Positions 1 to 25,392 of a stretch of DNA of 64,000 bases are shown in pieces. Location of the stretch: assembly GCA_037903475.1 (NCBI GenBank), contig JBAJFG010000029.1, forward strand, positions 1,447,501-1,511,500, in the 5' to 3' direction. Each line of letters begins with the position of its first letter. The stretch's first letter is position 1. A model generated the notes under the pieces. It saw only the letters and a list, made by a program, of their open reading frames with translations. It ran no database searches and was not told where the DNA came from. A program made the translations under genes and the position numbers. The stretch is from Ancylostoma caninum. Taxonomy: Eukaryota; Nematoda; Chromadorea; Rhabditida; Ancylostomatidae.

Positions 1-3000
1 TGAATCTGTTCAGATGTTATAAAAACTTAAGGTAGGATTTTAGCGACACATCCATAAAGATGAAAAAATCGAGTATATATCAACGTGAGAGGAAATGGGG
101 CGTTACCAGGCTACCGGGAGTGGCTCCTCGAGTGAATGCACCAATAACAGAAACTTATTCATGCCCCATTTTCATGATGATACACACCTCAGAAAATCCA
201 GCGCTTATTTCACCCTGATTCAATGGAGCACCCTAATATGAGGGGTCTGTGGGCTCAACACGCGTGCGTTTTTATGATGAAATAAAAACCCAATCGCAGC
301 ACTGACGCAGCGCAAACGCAGGTGAAACCCCAGAAACGTTCAGGCTAACAACCCTTCCAACATCGAAACCAATGCAAGAAGGACCAGTTATTCATTTTCA
401 CTTACATTCCTCGCTTTCTCCATGTTGTGGTACTCCTTCTGGACACTCCCTCGCTACTTTTACGGTGATAACAAACTCGTCCGCGTTTCGTTTCGCGGCC
501 ACAGGGAATGGGAACATCCATTTGTTCACTGCAATAGTGCTTATGTTAGTGTTCTTTATCGTTCCAGTGTTCTTACCATAACATACAGTAATTTTCGGCG
601 TTCATCCACAGAACGTCACAGCTTTTCTTGGTGCCAAGATTGAATCGTATGTTGTCGGGGTTGAGCGTGCGGTTCGCCTTTCCATACTTTACCATCTGTG
701 GGAGAGGCCATATCTGGAAGGAATTTTTAAGGTTTTTTTTAAAATTTACATTTTAGCATGTGAGGAAAGGAGTGTATTCCTAGAAAGCGCTACTTAATGT
801 ACGCTGATAACTGTTTATTTGTTGTTTACCTGTATGCTACCTACGTGAACCTGCTATACTGAAAGGACCTAAGAACACGCAGTCATACCTTAGTTAGAAA
901 TCTGGGACTATACGAGATTGGACCGCCAAATTCTTGAAATTACGTTTAAAAACGGAAAAAAAATTTGTATTAGTCTGTTTTTATTTGTTTATTGTTATTA
1001 TTATTTTTTAAATAATTTCATTAATTTCTTATCATTACAATTAATATTTTTATCAATTTTATTTTTCATCTGGGCCTCGGCGGAGATCCCACTTTTTCCC
1101 AAGCCCCACCACCTCCCTCCCGCCACTTCCTGCTTGCGCCACTGGTAAATAAATAAATAATTGAACGAGTAAATATGTAAATAAATGCATTCTACCACCC
1201 GTTCTGCCAGAATCCACGCTTTGACTTCTGGATCGCATCGACGCAACGCGATTTTTCGCCTTAAATTTACAGGGATTCCTGCAGCAAAGCACTCTCGAGC
1301 GCTAATTGAACCAATATGAAGTAAATGCCGCAACCTCAAGCCTTCCTGTAAGGTAATGGTACCATAATTTGGAAGTTGTATATGTTCACGGCACACAATA
1401 GCCGCATAAAATGTCGCGCGGTATAAATTCGACATCATGTTCGGATCCACAATGTAAACAAGCCTACTGTGCAAAATCTCACTAGATTCTAAGAGAAAAT
1501 ACATCTACAGTACAGCTGTACGTCTACAGTAGCCGTACAGTACCACACTTTGGCACAGAACAGATATGTCCATGTGAAGTAATCCATATTGGAAAAACAT
1601 GAATAAAATCATCCGAAGATGAAGTATAATAGCAGACACTACCCACCGGTATGTTTGTCATGCGTTTTGCCTTAACCCCTAGTTTGCAAACTTACGAGCA
1701 GTTCAGAAGAAACAAAGATTGCGCTGTTCTCCAGCTGCAATTATTTATTTCATCACAAAGTTAAACTATATTTTCACTGTGCTGGTTCCCCTCCTTATCA
1801 GTTGCCCTAATGCACAAGAGTCACCTGCAGCTGTCTCGTTTCATGCGGAACAAAGCAAAAAAAGGTTCACGAAAAGATGGATTACTACACTTGTTGCCGC
1901 CTTTCTACAGAGAAAGAACACCTGTTTCATGACATAGCTCTTCACCCAGCAATGTAACGCTGCATTTCGGATGGGTTTTTAGTAAGTAAATGATTTCTAG
2001 ACAATTTTTACAGAAGATAAGTTTGAATTTCTTACTTCGGAATCAGAATACGCAGCTTTATGCTTAGAATTGCGAAGAAATGTTTCCCGTTATTCGGGAA
2101 CGTCTACTGAATGTCCTGTTATTGTTCATGTCTTCAAATAAAGTGGTCCATTAGGAAGGTTAATGACGAAAACGAAAACAAATAATTGAGAGTAAAGAAT
2201 GCATCCTGAGCATGAATTTGAAATGTGTTCTTGTGAGGATTGCTAAAATTGTCACTAAATCGCTACGTACAGTCACAGCCGTAGAGAAAAAAATTCGTGA
2301 TATTCGCGAAATTTCTCGATATACCACTCCGAAACAACACCACTGAAACTGGGACAGCGGGAGTAATCCTTTTCCATCTATGAATGCAGGAACATTCTAT
2401 ATATAATACACCAGCGGCTGAATAAAAACCAAACAGTTTGATTGACTCAGTTACATATGCGGGTCCACTTAGAAAATCAAACATTAATTGAGCTAGTTGT
2501 CTACGTATGAGCTAAAAGTCAGGTATTTGATGAAGAAAAACTCCTTCTTTAATTCTCGTATTCTTGACTTTTAATGTGTCTCCATGGATCTATTCGAATC
2601 TAATTATAGCGGTTTCGTGACTGTGTACAGAAGAAGTTGATAGAATGACGCTTATAATACTAGGTTACTCTCTGCACATACTTTGGAGACAGGAACACTC
2701 GATTTACTTTTTAAAATGAGGAAATCTAATGGCTTTTTTAAAAGGTTTGTTTGAAGAGGCACGTAATTTTTTCACAACTTAGAGGCTGCTGGTGCGTACA
2801 GAATTTGTATGTATGTACGAATCACTCAGTAGAACCTGTGCAATTCATTCACTTTTTTTTCTCAAAACAGGCTCGTGTATTCCAGTAGGAGCATCTTTCG
2901 ATATCAAATGTCCTGGGAATGTTTCATTCGATGAGAGGAGCTTTCTTAAGGAGTGGGTAATGGACAGTGCTGGATTAATATCTCTTCACTTCGTACAATA

Positions 3001-4650
3001 CACATTTTCAGAGATTACTTTTATATTTTCCCTTGTTTTGATTGAGTTGGTCAGAAAGATCTGCGATACTTTTGCTAAATGTTTTAAATTTGTTTTTTTT
3101 CTATTTATTTACACCATCATCTACAATATAACAGACAACGTGTTGGCATAAGGAGTGAACGGGTACGAAATCTAAGAGCAAATGGTTTGAATTACTCTCC
3201 CCCTCCTTACTCTAGTAATCTGGACCACTAGAGACACTTCACCTAAAAGGTGCTGCAATACGTTGCACAAATGTTTTTTCTGTAATGTTTCATAGGCACA
3301 AATAGGGGACAACCCCTCATCCGGACTGCTATTCTGGCGGTACCTATGTATATATGTACATACCCCTCCCAGCTAGGAATTAGGAAAAGGTCCAATGAGA
3401 CTGCTGTGATTGTTTGTTGACAAAATTGTTAAAAATGACAATTTGTGCGATGCTTTCAAAAATAACCACATTGGGTACTGTTGAGATCAATGAACGAATA
3501 AATAATCCCCACCATTCAATTTTTTCATCAGGAAGTCCGAAAAAAATTCATTAATCTGTGCACATTAACATATTTTGCAAGATTTCACGTTAAGAAGATG
3601 GCGTTCTCAGCCGCATACCTCTCCTACTGACCACCTGTCGGGAGCATCTCGTCCATAGAACCATGAGGAAGAGACTTGGATCAGAGAGCAGAGAAAGGTT
3701 AAAACATACACATAATGGTGACTACAGAAGGGTTTCATCTGAAAAATGACAGCGTATCGACGGAAATGCTTGTCGACCTTGAACGTTGCACGGTTCCAAT
3801 GTTGTGAAAGCAAAAACTAGAAGATGTATGAGCTAGGAACGAGGAGAACATGAGTAATCAGTATTAAACTATGGGGGCTGTATACGTACAAAACTTCTAG
3901 AAACTAGGGTTGATAACGATCTAAGATGTCGTATCCTACTAACTACATGATTTTTTCAGGTCACTAAAAGTCAAGTTTTCTAGAGTTTTGCTCGCTAGAA
4001 TTCCAAAACATTTCGGAAACAGAGATCTGGAATTAAGAGCGAGGAGACAAGTTGTACTGAGCGTTTAAAGAATGACATCCTTGACTTAGTGATGAACAGC
4101 AAACCATTAACAACGCGGTGTAAAAGACGGTCAGGTGGTTGGTTATCCTCTCTGTGTAATCTCGTCGCATATCGGTCAACGGTGTTTTGACAAGAAGTTT
4201 TGCAAGTGGGAGGTACGCCGTCGAGACGGGGATTAGAAATCTCTCATGGTTTTTTTTTCTAGTCTATCTTTCCAGTACGTATCCAAAAAACTGAGGCTCC
4301 TGAGGCAATGTTTAGGAGGTTTTATTATTGTCAGCACCAAATTAATGAATATACGGGCCCGATTAATGAATATACAAACAAACAAAGTTATCACAGTTCG
4401 TCCCATGCTCTTCAAATTGGACAGAAAACTTTCTATCTTAAGAAAATATCACAGAGAGGACAATTGTGACGCATGGACACCAATCAGCAAGGCGACTAGA
4501 ATTTCTGTCTGAGAAAAGGAACAGAAACAGAAACAACCCAATTTCTCATTTTTTAGCTGACGTCAGCACGGAATCGGATTACCATTTCTCTGATTTCTTC
4601 TGAGAAAATACGTCAGGAATTCTGGTACAAAGTAAAAGCAGGCCGCCATA
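1..4650. other. No supported gene; intergenic, AT-rich
   Basis: Nothing in this stretch could be tied to a protein family. A minus-strand open frame of 167 codons (1001-1504) runs through a low-complexity C-rich patch (about 1078-1142) and AT-rich sequence, and has no recognisable motif or good splice boundary. At 2269-2330 there is a short segment (CAGTCACAGCCGTAGAG, then ATTCGTGATATTCGCG) resembling one arm of the inverted repeat at 4651-5102. A small foothold of simple ATAA repeats is present near 1145-1190. Confidence 0.5.
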
Positions 4651-5102
4651 TACAGTCATCACCGTAGAATCTGAAAAATTTCGCGGGATTCGCGGGATTC
4701 GCGGTATTTGCGGGATCCTCTTAATAACTCATGTTTTCAGTATGGAAGAAAGCCTGAAAATTTCTAATCAATTTGGCATGAAAAGCTTTATCGGGAGTTT
4801 ATCTACGCAGACACTGCATATAGCAGACATGGAGATAGTTTCCCAACTCGATATAGCGATTTGATTGTGAGTGTTCAGTGAATGACCCTTGATTAGTGGT
4901 CTGAGCCAGGGTAATTAGTGAATTTATTAAAACACTGCTGACAGCCGCGGCGTAGGAAAACCAGTTCTCTTATAAATGGATGGAGTAGAGCCTGTCACAC
5001 AAAAGTGTGAAAGAATTTTTCGGAAAAAGTTGTTTTGGAGTGAGTTATTAAGAAATCCCGCGAATCCAGCGAAATTTTTCAGATTTTACGGCGATGACTG
5101 GA
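4651..5102. repeat. Inverted-repeat (MITE-like) element, about 450 bp
   Basis: The left arm (about 4651-4735) carries CAGTCATCACCGTAGAATC, a tandem GCGGGATTC motif and CTTAATAACTCA. The right arm (about 5025-5102) carries the same motifs in reverse-complement order: TGAGTTATTAAG, AATCCCGCGAATC, then GATTTTACGGCGATGACTG. Arms are about 80 bp and imperfect, with a roughly 290-bp centre that has no coding sign. Related single arms occur at 2269-2330 and 34484-34570, so this is a family rather than a chance palindrome. It looks like a non-autonomous DNA element; the superfamily is unknown to me. Confidence 0.7.
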
Positions 5103-7549
5103 CCTTGCAGCTCGAATGTTGTCAAAAAACCGTAAAGTTCAATTCTTCAAGTTGGTCCCAATCTTAGATTGTTTTACAGGGTTAAATTTAACCTCAGGAA
5201 ATTGTTGTGATCTGAAACATTTATCCAGAGTTAAATGACGAATTACCTAGCTAATTTTCCTTCCGTGCGATCTTAACTGAATTTAGCAAGTTATCATGGA
5301 TTGGTCCAACGTTTCCTTACTCCTAACTTAAGCTCTGAAGCAAAATCCTATTGCGCCGCCCAGCCCGGAATCCGTGCTTCGAAGGGGCGAGGGGAGGGGG
5401 GGGGGGGTGAAATTGGCAGAAAATGACAGTGGAGACACCATGGCTGAGATGAAAGACTTATGTATGTTGCGCAATTGTCGTAGATGACCAACGTCACGAT
5501 CTCTGTGGGCGAACACACGTGCAGATTAAGCATGACTACGTTTGCAGAGCGATTCGGTCATCCGCACGGCCGACGCGGAGTCATAGGGCTGCTCCACAAC
5601 CTGGTTACACTTGGTTGATGGGTTCACCTAGTAGCAACACTGGTTGTTTGCCGAGCACTATGCAGCTTGGTATTACTAGAATGTTGAGCGGTTGTGTTGA
5701 AGGATTTTTTTAAATAAAATTTTAAGCGCCTTGCTGAAGTTGACAGCCAAGTAGTTTTTCCTGTTGTTAGCACTTACTTTCAATAGGAAGAAGAGGAAAT
5801 AGTTTTAATTCGATTCCCTCTTGAAACCTCCTTGAAAACAATTAGTGACGGGGTCATAAATAAATTGAGCTAGTTTATAATTTTAGGACCGACTCAAAAA
5901 TTCAAATATTCAACCATTGACATACATAATCGTGGAAGAGAACGCTACAGCTTCTCGGACTTTTCTCATCTAAGCTCAAATGCCCTTTTTTCGTTTGTAA
6001 ATCCCACCTTCAACTTTTCAAAACCATGTGTTCACGAGGGAAAGAAGGCCGGTCCAGGATTTCTAGGGCAATGGAAAGCTAGGGGCTGTTGCCTGATGAT
6101 GATACTCCTGCAGCAAGCGTGCATAGAACTGCCCTCGGTGAATTCGAGAGGACAACGCTTCTTGGGAGGCCATCATTGACGAGATTCATGAATGTTTTAG
6201 GGGCTGCCACATACAAGCTCTCCTGAAGAGGACGAGTATTGCGGTCAAAATTAGATAACTTTTTATAATACATACGTAGCTCATCTTGGTCATCCATGAC
6301 TGGAACTAGCGAAGGAAGCAAGATATGACACATATTTTTTATTTGTTTATCTATTTGTTCATCTATTCATATGCACTCAGGGTGCCCAATTAAAATCATA
6401 TTTTATAAGAAAAACTCGCCCATTTTTGGTGAGCTTGAGGTTGGAAACCTTCCTATCACGTTCATGAATGTCATCAAGGAGGCGGATTTTTCCTCTAAAG
6501 CAGTATTGGCCTAGAAGTCCTTAAAAGTATGCTCTTTACTCCAGTCTGTTAGTCAGTGCTTGTTATTCTCTCACAAATGAGTGCCGCGACGCCCGAGTGT
6601 TAGCTAGTGCCGCCAATGGTCCCCTGGCATGAGGCTTGGGACAGACAGCGTGAAGACTATTAGCTACGCACTGACCAACAAAGGGCGTCTTTTTTCAACG
6701 AACGCCACCACATCAGAATCACGATATGGGTGGTGTGCAGGAGACATCCGTGGAATAGAACAACTGTAGTAAAGTTATGTTTGGCGCAGTTAAGAATGAT
6801 GTGAGCGGTCTCAACGCGCTACCGACCGTGACTTGCCGAATAATCTCATTGGAAATTGCGTCATACAGAGCTGCAGCCTCATGGATAGAAGTCGAGGGTC
6901 ATCTACTATGTATGAAGGTCATTGAGGCATATGCACTCTTGACCGCGAGTGACTATGCAATCGGCAGCTTCTACGAAAAATTTCGTAACATGGCAGAAAA
7001 ATTCTGACTGCTGTATTGGAGCAAATCCTTTCAGAACTATCCTGACCGCTGTATTGGAGCAAAACTTGGAACGCAGGTAGATACGAGAGCGGCCAAACGC
7101 ATGTTTCTTGGGAAAAATCTACGTAGTTGATATGGTTGGAACGGGCGACCCCGGAAATCCACTCATACAGTCCTATTGAGTGACTTCAAGCTGTATTGGT
7201 GAGTGGAGTCAACGGACCTTGTTGGTAACGCTTGAACACGGATAAAGAAGAGAGAGAGGCAAGAAATACTGCGCATTCCCTAGAGTTCAAGATCATCTGG
7301 TTAAAAAAAAACTTTTCAGAAAAGGCCTGAGAAAACAACATAAAAACATGGCCGATCAACAGGCAGACCCCAAACACAAGACCGACTTCGTACTTTGTGA
7401 TCCGGAGTGAGTAGTGAAATACGTGCCTATCATCGCGAAACAGAACGTTTGCGTGCACTATTATCGAAGGCTTTCCAGAGCAAAAGCAGTTGTTGATCTG
7501 AGAGAAGAAAGCCGATTGGCCTGATCAGTTAACGCCGAGAACCTCAGCT
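5103..7549. other. No supported gene; contains a 12-G tract
   Basis: Intergenic. A run of 12 G at 5396-5407 follows GGGGA. At about 7007-7035 and 7042-7070 there is a short direct repeat (CTGTATTGGAGCAAA). Sequence from about 6580 to 7450 could be the badly decayed 5' half of the RTE-type element that begins to be readable at 7550, but I could not match enough residues to annotate it. Confidence 0.45.
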
Positions 7550-9250
7550 CAATTAGTGGAGCATTTCCCAAGGGAAGGAGCGCTATAAATGCTCAAAGAT
7601 GCAGTAAGATGGAAAATGTCCAGAATGCTGGCCTTGAATGCAAAGCAGCGCTCAAGAAGTTGTGAGGAAGGATAAGAGAAGACTGTGAGAACTTCCGCAA
7701 AGAACGGCTCCGAAGGGCAATTGAGGTTAGATCGATGGTGAAAAATGGGAGGAAAGAAGTTCAAGTGCGCCGGAAGATGACCTCAGCGTTCGTGAATGAA
7801 CATAGCAGAAGAGCAACTGTAAGGGCTGAAATGGCTATCGAAACAAGAAGAGCAGAAATTGAATCGGGGTGGGAAGGGTTCTCCAAGTTTTCCAGCATTA
7901 TGTTCACAAAACACATCTTCCAGGGAAGAATGGTAGAGCAATAGAGAGACGCCATAATAGCCACACCATAATGGCCATGCCACTTCTGTGAAATCTTCGT
8001 GGGAGTCATCAATGCACAATTTTAGCGCACGCTGGACAAAAAGATGCTAACAGAACAACCAGGATTTCCATAAAAATTTCATTATTGATCGCATCCTAAA
8101 TATCTCACAAACAACGGAGCGATGCATAGAATACAGATTTTTGTTATCTCTTCTGTTCGTGCATCCCCCAGAAAGCGTTTGATTGTCACAGTGCTCTCTT
8201 TAAAGCAGTTGCTGACCAAGGAGCAGAACTGAAATCACTCTACTCGAGAGACATCCGAAGATTTGTATGAAAAGAGGAGTGAAATGAGATGATTCTGAAG
8301 TTATATTTAGTTCTCATATCAATATTGTCTGTTCAGAATTCATTTCGTGCATAAACCTTATACGAAATCTACACATACAAGCATGTTTCCTCTCTCGTTC
8401 ATTGGACAGGTGAAGGAATCTTTGCTCTCATGAAAGCTCTTATGAGAACGTTGGAATCAGTTATGAGACAAGTTGCTGAGACAGACGGTTCTGACTAGAT
8501 GGAGAAACGCTGCTACTATATATTTGTTGAAGCCAAGGTGGTGGTAGTAAGCAGACCGGAAACAGTACAAAGGCTTCTCAGTGGAATATGCGGGTTTACT
8601 GAGGATATGTTACAGATACATCCTGGAAAAACTAAGTGGATGTTGTCGAACCAGTTGAACAATGCATCTACCCTTTGCTTATTAAACAAATGGAACATTA
8701 CGTTTACCTCGACCAATGTATGCATCAAAGTGGACAACGACCTGAAACTGGAGCTTTCGCGAGGAAGAGAAGCAGGAGGGACTTCATTTTGAAGGTCGAT
8801 GTTCCCCACGAATACAGGTCGTACTTACATACGCTGAGAGTCTTTTCTTTATTATTCGCGAGTGTGGAACTTGGGACCCACAAAGACACAAAAATTCTTT
8901 TTGCAAATAGTGCAGAGAGTAATGAGAAGGAAGCTTGGAAAAAAGCAATATGCAGCAAAAAACACGTAACTAAGGGCGAAGTCTACGCAGTTTTCAATGT
9001 ATCATACATGAGAAAAAAGCACGGACAGTGCACATTTCTACCAGGATAGGAAGATGGTAAATAGGAGATGTTTCGCATTGGTATGCACGAACATCCGAAT
9101 GACCGCCCTTGCCATGGATGAATTTGCTGTGCAGGTAAAAAAATGCTCTTGTAGTGGACGAAGAACTGTTCGGGGTGAGTACGTTTTCTACAATATGTAC
9201 ACTAACAAAAAACTCGACACTACTAAAGTCTCGCTCTGATAAATAATGGC
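7550..9250 (+). pseudogene. Decayed RTE-type LINE reverse transcriptase
   Basis: A relic of a non-LTR retrotransposon reverse transcriptase, readable only by changing frame. Visible pieces in order: a basic stretch near 7700-7790 (RLRRAIEVRSMV); IDRILNISQTTERCIEYR near 8083-8140, fitting the region before the first catalytic block; QKAFDCHSALFKAVADQG from 8170, equivalent to the RTE motif around F-K-KAFDSV; a segment near 8540-8640 with the spacing of the RFADD-to-KT region but without an intact aspartate pair (ends GKTKWMLSNQ); YVYLDQCM from 8699, equivalent to YLG; and QIVQRVMRRKLG near 8905-8940. Multiple stops and frameshifts make it non-functional. The family is RTE by motif order; the exact clade is not determined. 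Confidence 0.7.
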
Positions 9251-10940
9251 CTGGCTTTATTAGAGCACTAAACGACTCGGAGATAGGACTCCAAAACTAG
9301 TATCTAAGTAACATTGTAATTTCCTAGTACAGTGTTTGAAAGAAAGAAAAAAAAACGGAAATTGAGCGATTCCACCCACGTAATATATGAAAAAAAAAGC
9401 GAACAGCAAGCATGTGCACATGCCTCCCATATCGTAGTAACATCTAAGATGCCAGATGCTAGTACTTTGGGAATGTATGATCCCTGATTCCTGAGACATT
9501 GGCACAGCAACAGGGGCGGCCTTCAGTGCTCATGGGTCTAAGTAATGCTACTCCAAACATTTGGAGAAAGTTGTAATCTCTGATACAGGTAAGGATGCGT
9601 ATGTCGCAAAGCATCAATCAGCTAAATTTCAAGCAGTTTTGATATTTCGTTAAAAAAAATTTGTGCAGTTTACTATACATTTTCATGGCACGATGTGTCC
9701 AACAGCATATGAGGAACTAAGTCCAAGTAAGCCTAACTGAATACAGTTTAGAGAGTTGTCTAAGAGCAGTGTTGTGCTTCCACACGACTCAATGCTCTCG
9801 TTTCGCCGTGTTGACCTCGATCCGACAGGTCAAGCCTGTGTGAGCACGTCTGCCACCGCTGACCACGTCACAGACGGATAACGCTCAGTCTCTCAGTCAG
9901 TCAGTCTTCGCTCTTGCAGTCAGTTCGCTTAGTCGACACTTCGGTGGTTCCTTGAATTCGATAGTCGCTGAATCGCCGACTCCTCAAGCCGTTGATAGGA
10001 CGACTAAGCAGTGATGACGATCACGCTGGAGTCTAAGCAAGGTAACCGCGGACACTACAGGAGAGCCTCACATTATCGGGCCTGCCCGCATACGACGAGC
10101 ACCGTGGCGTTCGTGGTTGTTCTGCTGGTCAACCCCGTAGGCTTGAGGGTAGGGTGTCAGGTTAACGTACTGTCTTCCTCTTACCCAGCATTTTCTGTTG
10201 TACATATGTTTGATGGGAATAAATAATGGGTACTTACCATGTGTATTGATGTTCTACGTTATAGCGTTAAATCGCGATACTTGTTCAACTTTTGTTGTCG
10301 TTCTATCGAAGTGAGAGGGGCCGAAGAAAGGCAAAATCGAAGGGTGGTAACTTAAGTGCCTGTACGCCACAGCAGGGCAGACATTTTAGTTAGGTAGCCT
10401 TCGCCCTTTAGAATGTTGTGGTCAATGAAGTAGAATATATTATACTAGTCTGGCCGTCCGGCTGACGCCGGACTTCCAGACTTCTACTGATGCTCGCTTC
10501 GCTCGCATACTGCATGTTCAAAGCAAACACAAAGGTGTAAATGGATCGATAAAATCTGTATCATTCCACACAGTTCTAACACTCTCCTGAGAAGCCCTTG
10601 ATCCCGTAGGTGGTAGCTTACTCCTACATGAACGAAGTTATGCTCTCTCACATGAGCGAAGCTAGTGGCCGTGAAGAATTGAGTGTAACCAATTCAGTGT
10701 AAATGTTATCTTGAAATGATTTAGGCTCAACTGGTTGTTGTGGTATTTCAAGTGATAAGGGTCCACTGGTGTATATGAACGGAAAGGAAGGAGTGGTTCA
10801 TTCAGACACAAACGGAATGGGAAGAGAACACGGATACGAAAGGAAACAATGTACATCTAGGTGATTTAGGTAGGAGGACCCGCCGAAAAAGGGAAAGCGT
10901 ACCTCTTATGCAGAAATAGACCCGCCTAGCGAATTCCTAT
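9251..10940. other. No supported gene
   Basis: Intergenic sequence between the LINE relic and the first minisatellite. It contains TCAGTCAGTCAGTC micro-repeats near 9892-9910 and a GC-rich hairpin at 10448-10481 (separate entry). An open frame at 10011-10226 on the plus strand has no recognisable domain. Confidence 0.5.
10448..10481. repeat. GC-rich hairpin
   Basis: GTCTGG-CC-GTCCGGC, a TGAC loop, then GCCGGAC-TT-CCAGAC: arms of 15 nt with a 2-nt internal mismatch. It is followed by GCTCGCTTCGCTCGC, itself partly palindromic. Such a hairpin occurs at ends of some mobile elements, but no partner end was identified. Role unknown. Confidence 0.55.
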
Positions 10941-11430
10941 CACTTTTGGACGCCGGCGCACCTTTATCACACCGTTGGACCCAACTCCAGGCGTTTCCCC
11001 ACTTTTCGACGCCGGCGCACCCTTATCACACCGTTGGACCCGACCTCAGGCGTTTCTCCACTTTTGGACGCCGGCGCACCCTTATCACACCGCTGGACCC
11101 GACTCCAGGCGTTTCCCCACTTTTGGACGCCGGCGCTCACACCGGGACCCGACTCCAGGCGTTTCCCCACTTTTCGACGCCGGCGCACCCTTATCACACC
11201 GTTGGACCCGACTCCAGGCGTTTCCCCACTTTTGGACGCCGGCGCACCCTTATCACACCGTTGGACCCGACTCCAGGCGTTTCCCCACTTTTGGACGCCG
11301 GCGCACCCTTATCACACCGCTGGACCCGACTCCAGGCGTTTCCCCACTTTTCGACGCCGGCGCACCCTTATCACACCGCTGGACCCGACTCCAGGCGTTT
11401 CCCCACTTTTGGACGCCGGCGCACTTCTAC
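10941..11430. repeat. Minisatellite A, 59-bp monomer, about 8-9 units
   Basis: Monomer landmarks GACGCCGGCG start at 10949, 11008, 11067, 11126, 11176, 11235, 11294, 11353 and 11412, that is a strict 59-bp period with one shortened unit of 50 bp at 11126. Units share GGACCCGACTCCAGGCG, TTTCCCCACTTTT and CACCCTTATCACACCG. The array is GC-rich against an AT-rich background. The same monomer length and a recognisably similar monomer recur at 48950-50600. Long open frames over this region arise from the repeat and are not annotated as genes. Confidence 0.95.
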
Positions 11431-11489
11431 AGCGACAGTGGACCCGTTGCAGAGCATTTTCTTCGGTCTAGGCCACGCCCTCGAATTTC

Positions 11490-25301
<13,812 letters not shown>

Positions 25302-25330
25302 CTTTGTGGACGAGTTCACAGTTCACTTAC

Positions 25331-25392
25331 GCTGACTATAGCACCAATTAGCAGCTCCGAAATTGTGCTAATCAGACATAGGATCAACGGAT
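25331..25392 (-). CDS. Candidate transmembrane exon of the kinase gene
   Basis: Acceptor CACTCTGCAG before 25392 and an ideal donor AGC|GTAAGT after 25331 bound 62 nt coding PLILCLISTISELLIGAIVS, a 20-residue hydrophobic stretch directly upstream of the juxtamembrane exon, in compatible phase 0. The interval to the next exon would be only about 29 nt, too short for a normal intron, and the stretch holds one glutamate. Either the next exon starts elsewhere, a small sequence error is present, or this is chance. Confidence 0.35.

Noticed and set aside
1001..1504. 167-codon minus-strand frame
   Set aside because: No motif, no splice support, crosses low-complexity C-rich and AT-rich sequence.
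8499..9049. Intact small genes at 8499-8792 and 8636-9049
   Set aside because: Both are pieces of the same frameshifted RTE reverse transcriptase, not separate genes.
10941..11430. Regularly spaced repeats considered as a CRISPR array
   Set aside because: The repeats are contiguous with no unique spacers and the sequence is eukaryotic.
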